Assembly: GCA_036639955.1 (NCBI GenBank)
Contig: JAVWHP010000001.1
Coordinates: 62,001-126,000 of the forward strand
Length of the DNA: 64,000 nt
Direction of reading: 5' to 3'
Source of the DNA: JAVWHP01 sp036639955
GTDB lineage: Bacteria > Bacillota_I > Bacilli_A > Erysipelotrichales > Erysipelotrichaceae
The notes under the pieces were generated by a model. The model was not told where the DNA came from, ran no database searches, and worked only from the letters and a program-made list of their open reading frames with translations. Every line of letters begins with the position of its first letter. The stretch's first letter is position 1. Below, one piece after another: positions 53,402 to 62,344 of the stretch. Both the position numbers and the translations under genes were made by a program.

Positions 53402-55074
53402 TATTGATCCTCTTCCTGGATAGTTTTATTTAATCTAGTTAGTACTACTTTTGTTTCAGCTGTTGTTTCTCCTAATAAACTTGCTATTTCTTGAACTACA
53501 CGCATTTGTTTTTCTATTACTTTTTGAGTAGAATCAATACTATCTTTACGTAAACTTCTCATCTTTTCTTTAGCTCTTGTATCATGTGTTAAATCGCTTA
53601 GTAATATTACTGTAGCATTTTGTTCTTTTATAGGGATTAATACATGTTGTAGTACCTTATTATAGACTTCATATTCTGATGTAATATAATCTACTTCATT
53701 TAAATTTTTAAGTTTATTAGCTATTTCTTCATTAGGTAAAAGTGCTTCAATATTAAATCCTTTTACACTGTATTCTTGTAAATTTAATAGTTCTACAGCA
53801 CTTGGATTTATTTCTAATATACATAACTTATCGTCTAATACTATTATACCATTTGGTGTATGATGTATTATTAAATTAGATATAGATTCTGCATGTTCTA
53901 ATGCATAGGGTAAACAAAGCTTAGGATCGCTCTTACCTTCTAATACTGATATAGCCTTATCTCTACATGTTTCATAGCCACAGGCACCGCAATTAAACTC
54001 TTTAGTTTTATTATATTTACCAATACCACATAGTACTTCATAAATTGCTTGTTCACTAAACTTCTTCTTCACTATATAACGATTAGTATATTCCATACTA
54101 GTATCTAAATAATTATCATTAGTATCGCTAACATATCTTAATTTAGGACTTAATTCATTTTTAGATATTCTACTTTGAGCTAACCATTCATTTTCTCTAT
54201 AAGCATATAAATAAGGACCACCTAAACAACCTCCTAGACAAGCATTCATTTCAAAGAAATATCCTTTTAAATGTCCACTAATAATAGATTTTAAAGCTCC
54301 TTCACATCGTTCTAATCCTTCTATTGATAATGTTTTATAGTTTGATTGTGGCTCAAATGTTTTAATGATTCCTCCACTTACAGGATACATCCGTGCAATA
54401 TTATCTTCAATGGGTAATTCATCATAACCATCAATATCTAACAACCACTCATCCATATCTGGCATAGCAATAACTGCATCCACATACTTACTATTTTCTT
54501 TTATTAATGCTTCACTTTGTTTTGCTATACATGGACTTAAAAATACTATTTTAGCATCTGGATATTTTTCTTTTAACATTCTTGCATGTACAATCATTGG
54601 ACTAGCTACTGGTGATAACTGATTAATCAATTCTGGATATTTATTTTCTATTAATTTAACAATTACTGGACAGCAAGTTTCTATAATATTACTCATTTGA
54701 TGGTTTTGCATCAAGTGTTCATATTCTTTTGTTACTATGGCTGCTCCATTGGCTGTTTCTTCTACTGCATAAAATCCTAATTCTTCTAATCCTTGTTTTA
54801 ACTTACTAAAGTTTGGCCATACTACTTGATAACTTGGTGCAACACTTATGACTACTTTTTCTCCATTACGTATCCAATTATTAATCATACTTTTATCATT
54901 CTTTACTTCTTTAGCACTTTGTGGACATATCAAAAAACATCTTCCACAGCTTAAGCATTCATCTTCTATTATTTCAGGTTGATTATTTTCAAAACTTATT
55001 GATTTTGTTGGACAATTCCTTACGCATTTTAAACAAGATGTACAGTTACTTTCTTTTAGTGTAATTATGTTCAC
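53401..55074 (-). CDS. sensory [FeFe]-hydrogenase-like protein with PAS domain (group C)
   Basis: 557 aa. N-terminal 2x[4Fe-4S] ferredoxin domain (CTSCLKCVRNCP, CLSCGRCFLICP); a hydrogenase core with H-cluster motifs ETCCP (P1), FLSPCIAKQ (P2) and EMNACLGGCLGG (P3); an extra Fe-S cluster domain KEFNCGACGYETCRDKA; then a PAS domain (GIIVLDDKLCILEINPSAVE). P1 departs from TSCCPxW. The protein matches the group C sensory hydrogenases. PAS and phosphatase neighbours suggest H2 or redox sensing. Confidence 0.88.
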   Translation of the reverse strand: MNIITLKESNCTSCLKCVRNCPTKSISFENNQPEIIEDECLSCGRCFLICPQSAKEVKNDKSMINNWIRNGEKVVISVAPSYQVVWPNFSKLKQGLEELGFYAVEETANGAAIVTKEYEHLMQNHQMSNIIETCCPVIVKLIENKYPELINQLSPVASPMIVHARMLKEKYPDAKIVFLSPCIAKQSEALIKENSKYVDAVIAMPDMDEWLLDIDGYDELPIEDNIARMYPVSGGIIKTFEPQSNYKTLSIEGLERCEGALKSIISGHLKGYFFEMNACLGGCLGGPYLYAYRENEWLAQSRISKNELSPKLRYVSDTNDNYLDTSMEYTNRYIVKKKFSEQAIYEVLCGIGKYNKTKEFNCGACGYETCRDKAISVLEGKSDPKLCLPYALEHAESISNLIIHHTPNGIIVLDDKLCILEINPSAVELLNLQEYSVKGFNIEALLPNEEIANKLKNLNEVDYITSEYEVYNKVLQHVLIPIKEQNATVILLSDLTHDTRAKEKMRSLRKDSIDSTQKVIEKQMRVVQEIASLLGETTAETKVVLTRLNKTIQEEDQ

Positions 55075-55316
55075 AATTTTTCCTCCAGTTTAGCTGCTAC
55101 TTCACTAACAACGTTATGTAAACCTATTCCTTCTAATGCTATGCCATCAATTTTTACTCCTAATCCTTTTGTACATTTCTGCATACAAAATGATCCTTTC
55201 AATACTACTTCCGCTTCAATTTCATTTTCTTTAATATAATCTTTTAATAGTTGTACTGCTACATTACTTCCTCTTACGAAACAAGCACTTCCAATGCACA
55301 CCTCTATAGTTATCAT
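55071..55316 (-). CDS. thioredoxin-like [2Fe-2S] ferredoxin (NuoE-type)
   Basis: 81 aa. EVCIGSACFVRGSNVAVQLL gives the first Cys pair (C-x4-C), and GSFCMQKCTKGLGV the second (C-x3-C), the [2Fe-2S] thioredoxin-fold pattern of NuoE and HydC subunits. Probably passes electrons to or from the hydrogenases on either side; overlaps the next gene by four bases and follows the group B enzyme by 6 bp. Confidence 0.88.
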   Translation of the reverse strand: MITIEVCIGSACFVRGSNVAVQLLKDYIKENEIEAEVVLKGSFCMQKCTKGLGVKIDGIALEGIGLHNVVSEVAAKLEEKL

Positions 55317-55322
55317 AATAAT

Positions 55323-56771
55323 TTACTTGTGTAGATTGATCTTACTAAAATCATATTTTTCTAATGTTGATGCTATTGTTTTTGCTTGTTCTATTTCATT
55401 TTCTTTATTCATTCTTGGTTTTACTTTGCTTGGTGTATCTATCGTTGCAGGTCCACTTATACATCCTCCAACGCATGCCATTCCTTCTAGTACATCTGCA
55501 TTAAATCTTCCTGCTTTTAAAAGCATCAAATTCTTTTTACATGCTATTGATCCATCTGCATATTCTGTTTTAATTTCTATTTCAGAATTTTCTTCTTTTA
55601 ATGCTTGTTTAAGTGCATTAGCTACTCCTCCACCAATTGCAAAATTACGTCCATGTGTACTTGCTTCACTATCTACTTTAGTTTCTAATGAATCAGGGGC
55701 TATTTCTTTACTTACTAGCATCGCTGCAAATTCTTCAAAAGTTAAAACATAGTCTACTTCTGTGTCTATTGCTTCTTGTTTCTTTGCTACGCAAGGTCCA
55801 ATAAAAACGATTTTATATTCTGGCATATTAGCTTTTAAATATCTTGCTAATGCTATCATGGGTGATACAAGCTTACTTACATTCTTTTCATATACAGTTG
55901 GAAAGTGTAATCTAGCCATATTTACAAAGGCTGGGCAGCAAGATGTTGTTAATTTTTCTCCATCTTTTAAATGTTTCTTTAGTTCTTCTTTTTCAAAGAA
56001 GGCTACAGCATCAGCTCCACTTGCTACTTCATATACTTTTTCAAATCCTAACAGTTGTATAGATTTCTTTATTTGATATATATTAGCATTTACAAACTGT
56101 CCTTGTAGGGCAGGAGCAAACATTGCTATCATTTTAGTTCCTTTTTTTAATTCTTCTATAACTGGAACTATCCATGATATATCTTCTATTGCACCAAAAG
56201 GACATGCATCTTGACAGGCTCCACAGTTTATACATTTCTTTTGGTCTATTATAGCTAAATTATTTTCATCCATACTTATGGCATCGACTGGGCAAGATTT
56301 TTTACACGGTCTTTTAGTTTCTACTATAGCATTAAATGGGCATGCATTTGCACATGCTCCACATTCTTTACATTTATCATAATCTATAAATGCTTGATCT
56401 GGTCCTATTTGTATCGCATCAAATTTACAAGATGCTATACAACTTTTAGCCATGCATTTACGACAATTGTCAGTTACTCTGATTTTCTTTATTGTACAAC
56501 CATCACATGCCGCTTCTATAACATTTACTATCTGTTTATTTTCTTCATCTTTACCAACTGGTAGTTTCCCTAATGCCATCCTTGTTCTTTGTCTAATTAT
56601 TTCTCTTTCTTTATATACACAACATCTAAAATCTGCTTTATTTGTTGGTATTAATTTAATTGCTAATTCATCAGCTATATCAGCATTTAATGTTCCTTCA
56701 AAGGTTCTTTTACTCACTTCTTTTAAAACATCAAATTTAAATTGTCTCGCTTCATGATTAAATAATGACAT
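55323..56771 (-). CDS. [FeFe]-hydrogenase (group B-like, multi-ferredoxin)
   Basis: 482 aa. N-terminal region with a Cys-rich segment (CDGCTIKKIRVTDNCRKCMA), then ferredoxin modules CKECGACANACP and CINCGACQDACP, then the H domain: TTSCCPAF (P1), GPCVAKKQE (P2), EGMACVGGCISGP (P3). Group B/M2-type hydrogenases carry the non-Trp P1 ending and an extra N-terminal domain, as here. Can evolve or consume H2 with ferredoxin; direction not decided by sequence. First gene of the four-gene operon. Confidence 0.9.
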   Translation of the reverse strand: MSLFNHEARQFKFDVLKEVSKRTFEGTLNADIADELAIKLIPTNKADFRCCVYKEREIIRQRTRMALGKLPVGKDEENKQIVNVIEAACDGCTIKKIRVTDNCRKCMAKSCIASCKFDAIQIGPDQAFIDYDKCKECGACANACPFNAIVETKRPCKKSCPVDAISMDENNLAIIDQKKCINCGACQDACPFGAIEDISWIVPVIEELKKGTKMIAMFAPALQGQFVNANIYQIKKSIQLLGFEKVYEVASGADAVAFFEKEELKKHLKDGEKLTTSCCPAFVNMARLHFPTVYEKNVSKLVSPMIALARYLKANMPEYKIVFIGPCVAKKQEAIDTEVDYVLTFEEFAAMLVSKEIAPDSLETKVDSEASTHGRNFAIGGGVANALKQALKEENSEIEIKTEYADGSIACKKNLMLLKAGRFNADVLEGMACVGGCISGPATIDTPSKVKPRMNKENEIEQAKTIASTLEKYDFSKINLHK

Positions 56772-56841
56772 ACAATTCCTCCATTCGAATAAACGCTTAC
56801 ATTCCTTTATATTATAACATATATCCTATCTTTATAAACTA

Positions 56842-56878
56842 AAAAAAACAGCTAATTATATTACAATTATCTGTTCTT
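56842..56878 (-). terminator. terminator of VanZ-like gene
   Basis: AACAG-TAATT / AATTA-CTGTT imperfect hairpin with eight T on the minus strand. Confidence 0.65.
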
Positions 56879-57397
56879 ACTCATTATATTATAAATTATA
56901 TATCCAATAAAACCACCAATAACATTAAATATAATATCATCTATATCACTTATTCCTTGATTAAATATAAACTGTAATATTTCTATTCCTAAAGAACACA
57001 TGCCTACTATAATCATGCTCTCTTTAAAACTTTTATTATACAGTGAATTTAGTGCCATCCCTAATGGTACAAACCATAGGATGTTCCCCATTAAATTATA
57101 TAGAAATACTCCTATATCTATTGGTAACATCCTAAAGGTATTAACTAAAGGCACTAAATTCACTGTATTAACATTTGTATTGAAAATATTTTCTATATTT
57201 ATTCCATCTCTATATAAAGTAACATAAAAAAGCATAGCTATATAAAATAAAAATAAGCTTTTACTTATCCTTACTTTTGTTGTGTCCTGCTGTTTAAGTT
57301 TTAATATATATTTTAAGATCAATTGATAAAGCAGGACAACAACAATTGAAAATATTCCTGCTCTTAGCATTAATTCTAAAATTAGTTTTATATTCAT
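56867..57397 (-). CDS. VanZ-like membrane protein
   Basis: 176 aa with four or five hydrophobic segments. VanZ-family pattern: NLVPLVNTFRMLPIDIGVFL, NLMGNILWFVPLGMALNSLY, GMCSLGIEILQFIFNQGISD, IDDIIFNVIGGFIGYIIYNI. VanZ homologues give low-level teicoplanin or lipoglycopeptide tolerance in some hosts, but most have no known role. Monocistronic. Confidence 0.85.
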   Translation of the reverse strand: MNIKLILELMLRAGIFSIVVVLLYQLILKYILKLKQQDTTKVRISKSLFLFYIAMLFYVTLYRDGINIENIFNTNVNTVNLVPLVNTFRMLPIDIGVFLYNLMGNILWFVPLGMALNSLYNKSFKESMIIVGMCSLGIEILQFIFNQGISDIDDIIFNVIGGFIGYIIYNIMSKNR

Positions 57398-57483
57398 AAA
57401 TTCACCTAACCTGATAGTATTATATCATATAATTTAATAAATGAACCTATAATTTTTATCATATAAACATAATAATTTAATAT

Positions 57484-57516
57484 AAAAAAAAGGGAAATGT
57501 TAGTTTCCCTTTTAAT
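57484..57516 (-). terminator. terminator of split pfl operon
   Basis: AAAGGGAAA / TTTCCCTTT hairpin with eight T on the minus strand. Confidence 0.85.
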
Positions 57517-57750
57517 TTAAATACTTGTATGCATAGTTCTTTTAATTACATCATCCTGTTGTTCTTTACTTAGTTTGATGAAGTTAACTGCATATCCAGA
57601 AACACGAATAGTTAACTGTGGGTATAATTCAGGATGTGCCTGAGCATCTAATAATGTTTCACGATTGAATACATTAATATTTAGATGATGTCCCCCGTTT
57701 GTAGCATATCCATCAATTAATGAAACTAAGTTATCGACTTTATCACTCAT
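57517..57750 (-). CDS. glycyl-radical subunit of pyruvate formate-lyase (GrcA-like)
   Basis: 77 aa. Carries only the C-terminal glycyl-radical domain of PflB: INVFNRETLLDAQAHPELYP, QLTIRVSGYAVNFIKLSKEQ, radical Gly52. In E. coli the free copy (GrcA/YfiD) rescues damaged PflB, but here the neighbouring PflB lacks this domain altogether, so it must be an obligate partner. Its own AAAGGAGGA and ATG follow the PflB stop by 20 bp. Confidence 0.9.
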   Translation of the reverse strand: MSDKVDNLVSLIDGYATNGGHHLNINVFNRETLLDAQAHPELYPQLTIRVSGYAVNFIKLSKEQQDDVIKRTMHTSI

Positions 57751-57769
57751 CTTATATTCCTCCTTTAAA

Positions 57770-59767
57770 TTAATCTTTTCCTAAAGCATCAGGTATAATT
57801 GAGAATGTATTAGAAACACCATCTCTACTGTACTCGTAAGGAAGTTTTGCTACTGATTGTAATGAAGCTAATGCTCCATTTGTATCTCTACCATGCATTG
57901 GGTTAGCTCCTGGAGCAAATGGTTCACCAGATTTACGACCATCTGGAGTATTACCAGTTTTCTTACCATAAACAACATTACTTGTTATAGTAAGGATACT
58001 CATAGAGTGAACACCATTACGGTAAGTTCTATGTTCTTTTAATTTATTCATAAAGTTTTTAACAAGGTCTGCTGCAAGTTGATCTACACGATCATCATTA
58101 TTACCATACTTAGGGAATTCTCCTTCAGTTTCATAATCAACAGCAATACCATCTTCATCACGAATAACTTTAACTTTAGCATATTTAATTGCTGATAATG
58201 AATCAGCTACTACTGATAAACCAGCAATACCTGTAGCAAAGAAACGTCTAATATCATGATCATGAAGAGCCATTTCAGCAGCTTCATAACAGTATTTATC
58301 ATGCATATAATGAATTACATTTAATGTGTTAACATAAACACCAGCTAACCAATCAAGCATTTGATTATATTTCCCCATTACTTCATCATAGTCTAAGTAG
58401 TCAGCAGTGATTGGTTCAAAACGTGGAGATACTTGAATCTTTTTCTTCTCATCAATTCCACCATTGATAGAATATAATAATGCTTTAGCAAGGTTTGCTC
58501 TAGCTCCAAAGAACTGCATATCCTTACCAATTTTCATACAACTTACACAACAAGCGATTCCATAGTCATCACCCATTTTAACACGCATAAGATCATCATT
58601 TTCATATTGAATAGCACTTGTTTCAATTGAAATATTAGCACAGAATCGTTTAAAGTTCTTTGGTAAGTTTGTTGACCATAGAACAGTAAGGTTTGGTTCT
58701 GGTGCAGCTCCTAAATTATTTAAAGTATTAAGTACACGGAAAGAGTTTTTAGTAACTAATGTACGTCCATCAACTCCCATACCACCTATAGATTCAGTAA
58801 CCCAAGTAGGATCTCCAGAGAACAATTCATTATATTCTTGTGTTCTCATAAATTTAACTAAACGAAGTTTCATTACGAAGTGATCCATTAATTCTTGAGC
58901 AGTATCTTCAGTAAGTACACCATTATTAATATCCCTTTGAATATAAATATCAAGGAATGTAGATGTACGTCCAATTGACATAGCAGCTCCATTTTGATCT
59001 TTAACAGCAGCTAAGTAACCAAAGTAAACAGCTTGAATTGCTTGTTGAGCACTAGTAGCTGGCTGAGAAATATCACATCCATAAATTTCTGCCATCTTCT
59101 TCATATTTTCTAATGCACGAATTTGTTCAGAAATTTCTTCACGGTCTCTAATTCTTTCTTCAGTCATAGATCCACATAAATATTGTTTTAAAGCTTTTTT
59201 ATCTTCAATTAAGAAATCAATTCCATATAAAGCTATACGACGGTAATCACCAATAATACGGCCACGACCATAAGCATCAGGAAGACCTGTAAGAATAGCA
59301 CAAGTTCTAGCACGACGCATTTCATCAGTATAAACATCAAATACCCCTTGGTTATGAGTCTTGCGAATATTTGTAAAAATATTTTTAACTTCAGAATCTA
59401 TTTCATAGCCATAAGTTTTTAAAGCACTTTCAGCCATTTTAACCCCACCAAATGGTTGTAATGAACGTTTAAACGGCTTATCAGTTTGAAAACCAACAAT
59501 TGTTTCTAAATCTTTATCTAAATACCCTGCTTTATGAGAAGTAAGAGTTGAGATTACAGAAGTATCTGCATCTAAAACACCACCTGCTTCACGTTCTTGT
59601 TTGTTTAGATCAGTGACCATATCCCATAGCTTTTTAGTAGCATCTGTTGCTCCGCATAAGAAACTATCGTCGCCTTCATAAGGAGTATAATTTAATTGAA
59701 TAAAACTTCTAACATCAATCTCTTTACTCCATTTTCCAACTTTAAAATCTTTCCATCCTTGATACAT
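57770..59767 (-). CDS. pflB: pyruvate formate-lyase core, missing the glycyl-radical domain
   Basis: 665 aa. Converts pyruvate and CoA to formate and acetyl-CoA. Contains the paired catalytic cysteines near residues 404-405 in YGIACCVSCMKIGKD, and Pfl-like blocks (DADTSVISTLTSHKAGYLDK, RNGVHSMSILTITSNVVYGK). It ends SNTFSIIPDALGKD and stop; full-length PflB (about 750 aa) continues here with the linker and radical domain, supplied by the next gene. Start chosen at MYQGWKDF behind AGAGGTAAATAC. The activase PflA is upstream. Confidence 0.94.
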   Translation of the reverse strand: MYQGWKDFKVGKWSKEIDVRSFIQLNYTPYEGDDSFLCGATDATKKLWDMVTDLNKQEREAGGVLDADTSVISTLTSHKAGYLDKDLETIVGFQTDKPFKRSLQPFGGVKMAESALKTYGYEIDSEVKNIFTNIRKTHNQGVFDVYTDEMRRARTCAILTGLPDAYGRGRIIGDYRRIALYGIDFLIEDKKALKQYLCGSMTEERIRDREEISEQIRALENMKKMAEIYGCDISQPATSAQQAIQAVYFGYLAAVKDQNGAAMSIGRTSTFLDIYIQRDINNGVLTEDTAQELMDHFVMKLRLVKFMRTQEYNELFSGDPTWVTESIGGMGVDGRTLVTKNSFRVLNTLNNLGAAPEPNLTVLWSTNLPKNFKRFCANISIETSAIQYENDDLMRVKMGDDYGIACCVSCMKIGKDMQFFGARANLAKALLYSINGGIDEKKKIQVSPRFEPITADYLDYDEVMGKYNQMLDWLAGVYVNTLNVIHYMHDKYCYEAAEMALHDHDIRRFFATGIAGLSVVADSLSAIKYAKVKVIRDEDGIAVDYETEGEFPKYGNNDDRVDQLAADLVKNFMNKLKEHRTYRNGVHSMSILTITSNVVYGKKTGNTPDGRKSGEPFAPGANPMHGRDTNGALASLQSVAKLPYEYSRDGVSNTFSIIPDALGKD

Positions 59768-59827
59768 GTATTTACCTCTTTTCATAGTGTACTGTTGAAA
59801 TCATTAATTAAAAATTTCACATGTTTA

Positions 59828-59855
59828 ATTATAGCATATTATTTTTTAATGTAAA
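59828..59855 (-). promoter_or_regulatory. pflB promoter
   Basis: TTTACA (59850-59855) and TATAAT (59828-59833) on the minus strand with 16-bp spacing. The -35 lies within the repeat below. Confidence 0.6.
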
Positions 59856-59873
59856 TGCTTTCTTTAATGTAAA
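59845..59873. repeat. direct repeat upstream of pflB
   Basis: TTTAATGTAAA occurs twice, at 59845-59855 and 59863-59873, an 18-bp offset (same helix face within two turns). May bind a regulator. Confidence 0.45.
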
Positions 59874-59876
59874 GGC

Positions 59877-60209
59877 TTACAGTTTTTGTAAACTTTTTTT
59901 ATGCTCTTCAATTTTTGCTTCTACCCATATTTCTAGTATTTCATCTGGCTGATAACCGCGTACTTTTCCGATTAAATCGCCATTATACGTTAATAAAATG
60001 GTTGGTACCGCTTCGACATTATAGAATGTACATAGTTCCTTAGTCTCTGGAGCTGCGTCTATTGTGAATAATTTCACATCTTTTCTATTTTCTACAATTG
60101 TATGTAGGATAGGCATTAATGTTAAACAATTCGCACAGCTATCACCACTAATTTCACTTAATACGTAGCCATCCTTTAGCGCTTCTTTATAGTTAGTATC
60201 ATTGATCAT
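59877..60209 (-). CDS. thioredoxin-like protein
   Basis: 110 aa thioredoxin fold. Active-site CxxC is GDSCANCLTLMPILH (CANC rather than CGPC); a cis-Pro block NVEAVPTILLTYNGD follows. Starts in a four-base overlap with the pflA stop, so it is coupled to the activase. A role in keeping PflA or the radical system reduced is inferred. Confidence 0.85.
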   Translation of the reverse strand: MINDTNYKEALKDGYVLSEISGDSCANCLTLMPILHTIVENRKDVKLFTIDAAPETKELCTFYNVEAVPTILLTYNGDLIGKVRGYQPDEILEIWVEAKIEEHKKSLQKL

Positions 60210-60928
60210 TGTTTCACCTCCAGAATATTACGAGCTAACTGAATTTCTTCTTTGCTAGGAGGTTGAAGTCCTTTTAACACATAAGCTATATGAAGATTAT
60301 CATATTTAACTTCACCTAGCGAATGATATGGCAGTACTTCTACTTTCTTAACATTGTGCAAAGTCCTAATATAATCATGCAATTCATTAAGATATTCTTC
60401 TTGTGTTGTAATGTTAGGAACCAAAACATGTCTAATCCAAACTGGTATGTTTTGTTCATCTAATAGTTTTGCAAAAGCTCTTGGCGCACTATCTTTCATC
60501 CCTGTAAGTTCAACATGTTCAACAGATCTAATATGCTTAACATCTAATAAAACCAAATCTAAATATTTAAACAATTCTAAATACTCGTCTTTTTTAGCTT
60601 CAGTATACATAATACCTGACGTATCTAAACATGTATTCACGTTATGTTCCTTTAACTTCTTAAATAGTTCTGTAACAAACTCTATTTGTACTAAAGGTTC
60701 ACCACCTGATACTGTAATACCGCCTTCCTTACCATAGTAAGCTGTATACTTTAAATACTTCTCTACTATAGCATCACTCTCATATAATGTACCACCATTA
60801 AATTCCCAAGTATCAGGATTATGACAATACTTACACCTTAAAGGACAACCTTGAAGAAATAAGACAAATCTAACTCCTGGACCATCTACAGTACCAAATG
60901 TTTCGAAAGAATGAACACGACCTTGCAT
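60206..60928 (-). CDS. pflA: pyruvate formate-lyase activating enzyme
   Basis: 240 aa radical SAM activase that makes the glycyl radical. Cluster motif LFLQGCPLRCKYCHNPDTWE (C-x3-C-x2-C), then GGITVSGGEPLVQIEF, LDTSGIMYTE, and VLLDVKHIRSVEHVELTG. Starts at MQGRVHSFETFGTVDGPGVR with GGTGG before it; a longer frame lacks a site. Must act on Gly52 of the separate subunit at 57517. Confidence 0.96.
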   Translation of the reverse strand: MQGRVHSFETFGTVDGPGVRFVLFLQGCPLRCKYCHNPDTWEFNGGTLYESDAIVEKYLKYTAYYGKEGGITVSGGEPLVQIEFVTELFKKLKEHNVNTCLDTSGIMYTEAKKDEYLELFKYLDLVLLDVKHIRSVEHVELTGMKDSAPRAFAKLLDEQNIPVWIRHVLVPNITTQEEYLNELHDYIRTLHNVKKVEVLPYHSLGEVKYDNLHIAYVLKGLQPPSKEEIQLARNILEVKQ

Positions 60929-60960
60929 AGTTATCACCACCTTGCGTTATTATTATATCA

Positions 60961-61292
60961 CAACTTTTTTAAACACATAGAAGTTTGACTATAATTTTTA
61001 TAACTTGTAATATTACTATTTTTTTCTATCTTATAAATAAAATAATAACTTATAAAGTTCTTATACAGAGTAAACTTCCACAAAATAATACTAATATTCT
61101 AAACATGTAATAATTTTACATGTAATAGGCAACATATTGAATTACATTAATCATTGAAATGATTTATTATATACATGTAGAAGAAATATAATATTCTACA
61201 ATGTATACCTAATCATTTCTGAAGGCTTTACTTATGAATTCATCCTTTATATTTAAAGTCTTCCCTTTCCCTTTCCTATAAATATCTATTTG
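60961..61292. other. intergenic region with two palindromes
   Basis: Long AT-rich spacer upstream of pflA. Contains ACATGTAA-TAATT-TTACATGT (61103-61123) and a TGTAGAA / TTCTACA pair near 61178-61202; either could be a regulator site. No gene seen. Confidence 0.45.
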
Positions 61293-61325
61293 AAAAGAGA
61301 GCCTCCCCCAGGCTCTCTTTTCATT
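61293..61325. terminator. GC-rich hairpin downstream of corA
   Basis: AGAGAGCC-TCCCCC-AGGCTCTCT with T-run on both sides, a strong bidirectional terminator. Confidence 0.8.
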
Positions 61326-61346
61326 TGCCTAATATTATTATTTACT

Positions 61347-61378
61347 AAAAAAATAAAACTATTCTTAGAATAGTTTTT
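61347..61378 (-). terminator. second terminator of corA-like gene
   Basis: AAAACTATTCT / AGAATAGTTTT hairpin overlapping the corA stop, then T-run. Confidence 0.75.
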
Positions 61379-62288
61379 TCTTTATTAATATAAATGCAAT
61401 AATAGCTGTTAAGGCTATCGAAATTAGAATTGTAAAATAAAAATCAGGAATTGGTAAGTTAGGTACATTCATACCATAAAAACCAGAAATCATTGTAGGT
61501 ATAGCTAATAAGATGGTAACGATTGTTAATGTTTTCATCACAATACTTACGTTATTAGATATTATACTAGCAAAAGCATTCATTTCTCCAGTTAATATAT
61601 TACTATAAACACCAGACATTTCAATAGCTTGTCTAAATTCTATTAGAACATCATCTAAAAGATCTAAGTCTTCTTCATACAATTGATATACTTTTCCTTT
61701 TTGGATACGGGCTATAGTTGCTTCATTACCTTTTAAAGATGTAGATAAGAATACTAATGACTTTTGATAATCTAATAATTGTAATAATTCTGAATTACTC
61801 ATAGTTTCTCTTAGTTTCTTTTCTACAATTCTAGTAGATCGATCAATTGATCTTAGAAATAATAGATATCTAGTAGCTATACTATATAATATTTGTAATA
61901 TAAATCTTGTTTTAAAATTAATAAATACGTCTTTTTTATTTCCACTTCTAAAGTCATCTAATATTTGTATTTCTTTTAAACATACACTTATAACATAACT
62001 ATCACTAGTAATTATACCTAATGGTATAGTTTCATAATGAATAGAACCTACTTCACCCTCACAATAAGGTACGTCAATAATTAATAATGTTTGTTGATCA
62101 TCAATATCAATACGTGAAGTTTCTTCATCATCTAATGCTGCAGTTAATAAATCTTTTTCTACATTTGTTAGTAATTGAACTTTCGCTATTTCTTCTTGTG
62201 TTGGTTTCATTAAAGATATCCAGCAATTCTTTTCAAAGGCTTCTATTTCAACAACCTTATTGTTTATTGTTTTATATATGTTTAGCAT
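61365..62288 (-). CDS. CorA-family divalent metal transporter
   Basis: 307 aa. Long cytoplasmic N-terminal domain and two C-terminal membrane segments with the signature GMN in MISGFYGMNVPNLPIPDFYF. The spacing and length fit CorA/MIT magnesium channels. Monocistronic; GGAAGTGATC precedes the ATG. Confidence 0.92.
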   Translation of the reverse strand: MLNIYKTINNKVVEIEAFEKNCWISLMKPTQEEIAKVQLLTNVEKDLLTAALDDEETSRIDIDDQQTLLIIDVPYCEGEVGSIHYETIPLGIITSDSYVISVCLKEIQILDDFRSGNKKDVFINFKTRFILQILYSIATRYLLFLRSIDRSTRIVEKKLRETMSNSELLQLLDYQKSLVFLSTSLKGNEATIARIQKGKVYQLYEEDLDLLDDVLIEFRQAIEMSGVYSNILTGEMNAFASIISNNVSIVMKTLTIVTILLAIPTMISGFYGMNVPNLPIPDFYFTILISIALTAIIAFILIKKKLF

Positions 62289-62344
62289 TAGATCACTTCC
62301 AATCTCTTATTTATTATAACTTATTTCTTCTTATTATAAAAGTA

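Noticed and set aside
60941..61364. Rex-type operator upstream of pflA
   Set aside because: A TTGTGATA half is present near 60957, but no matching second half.
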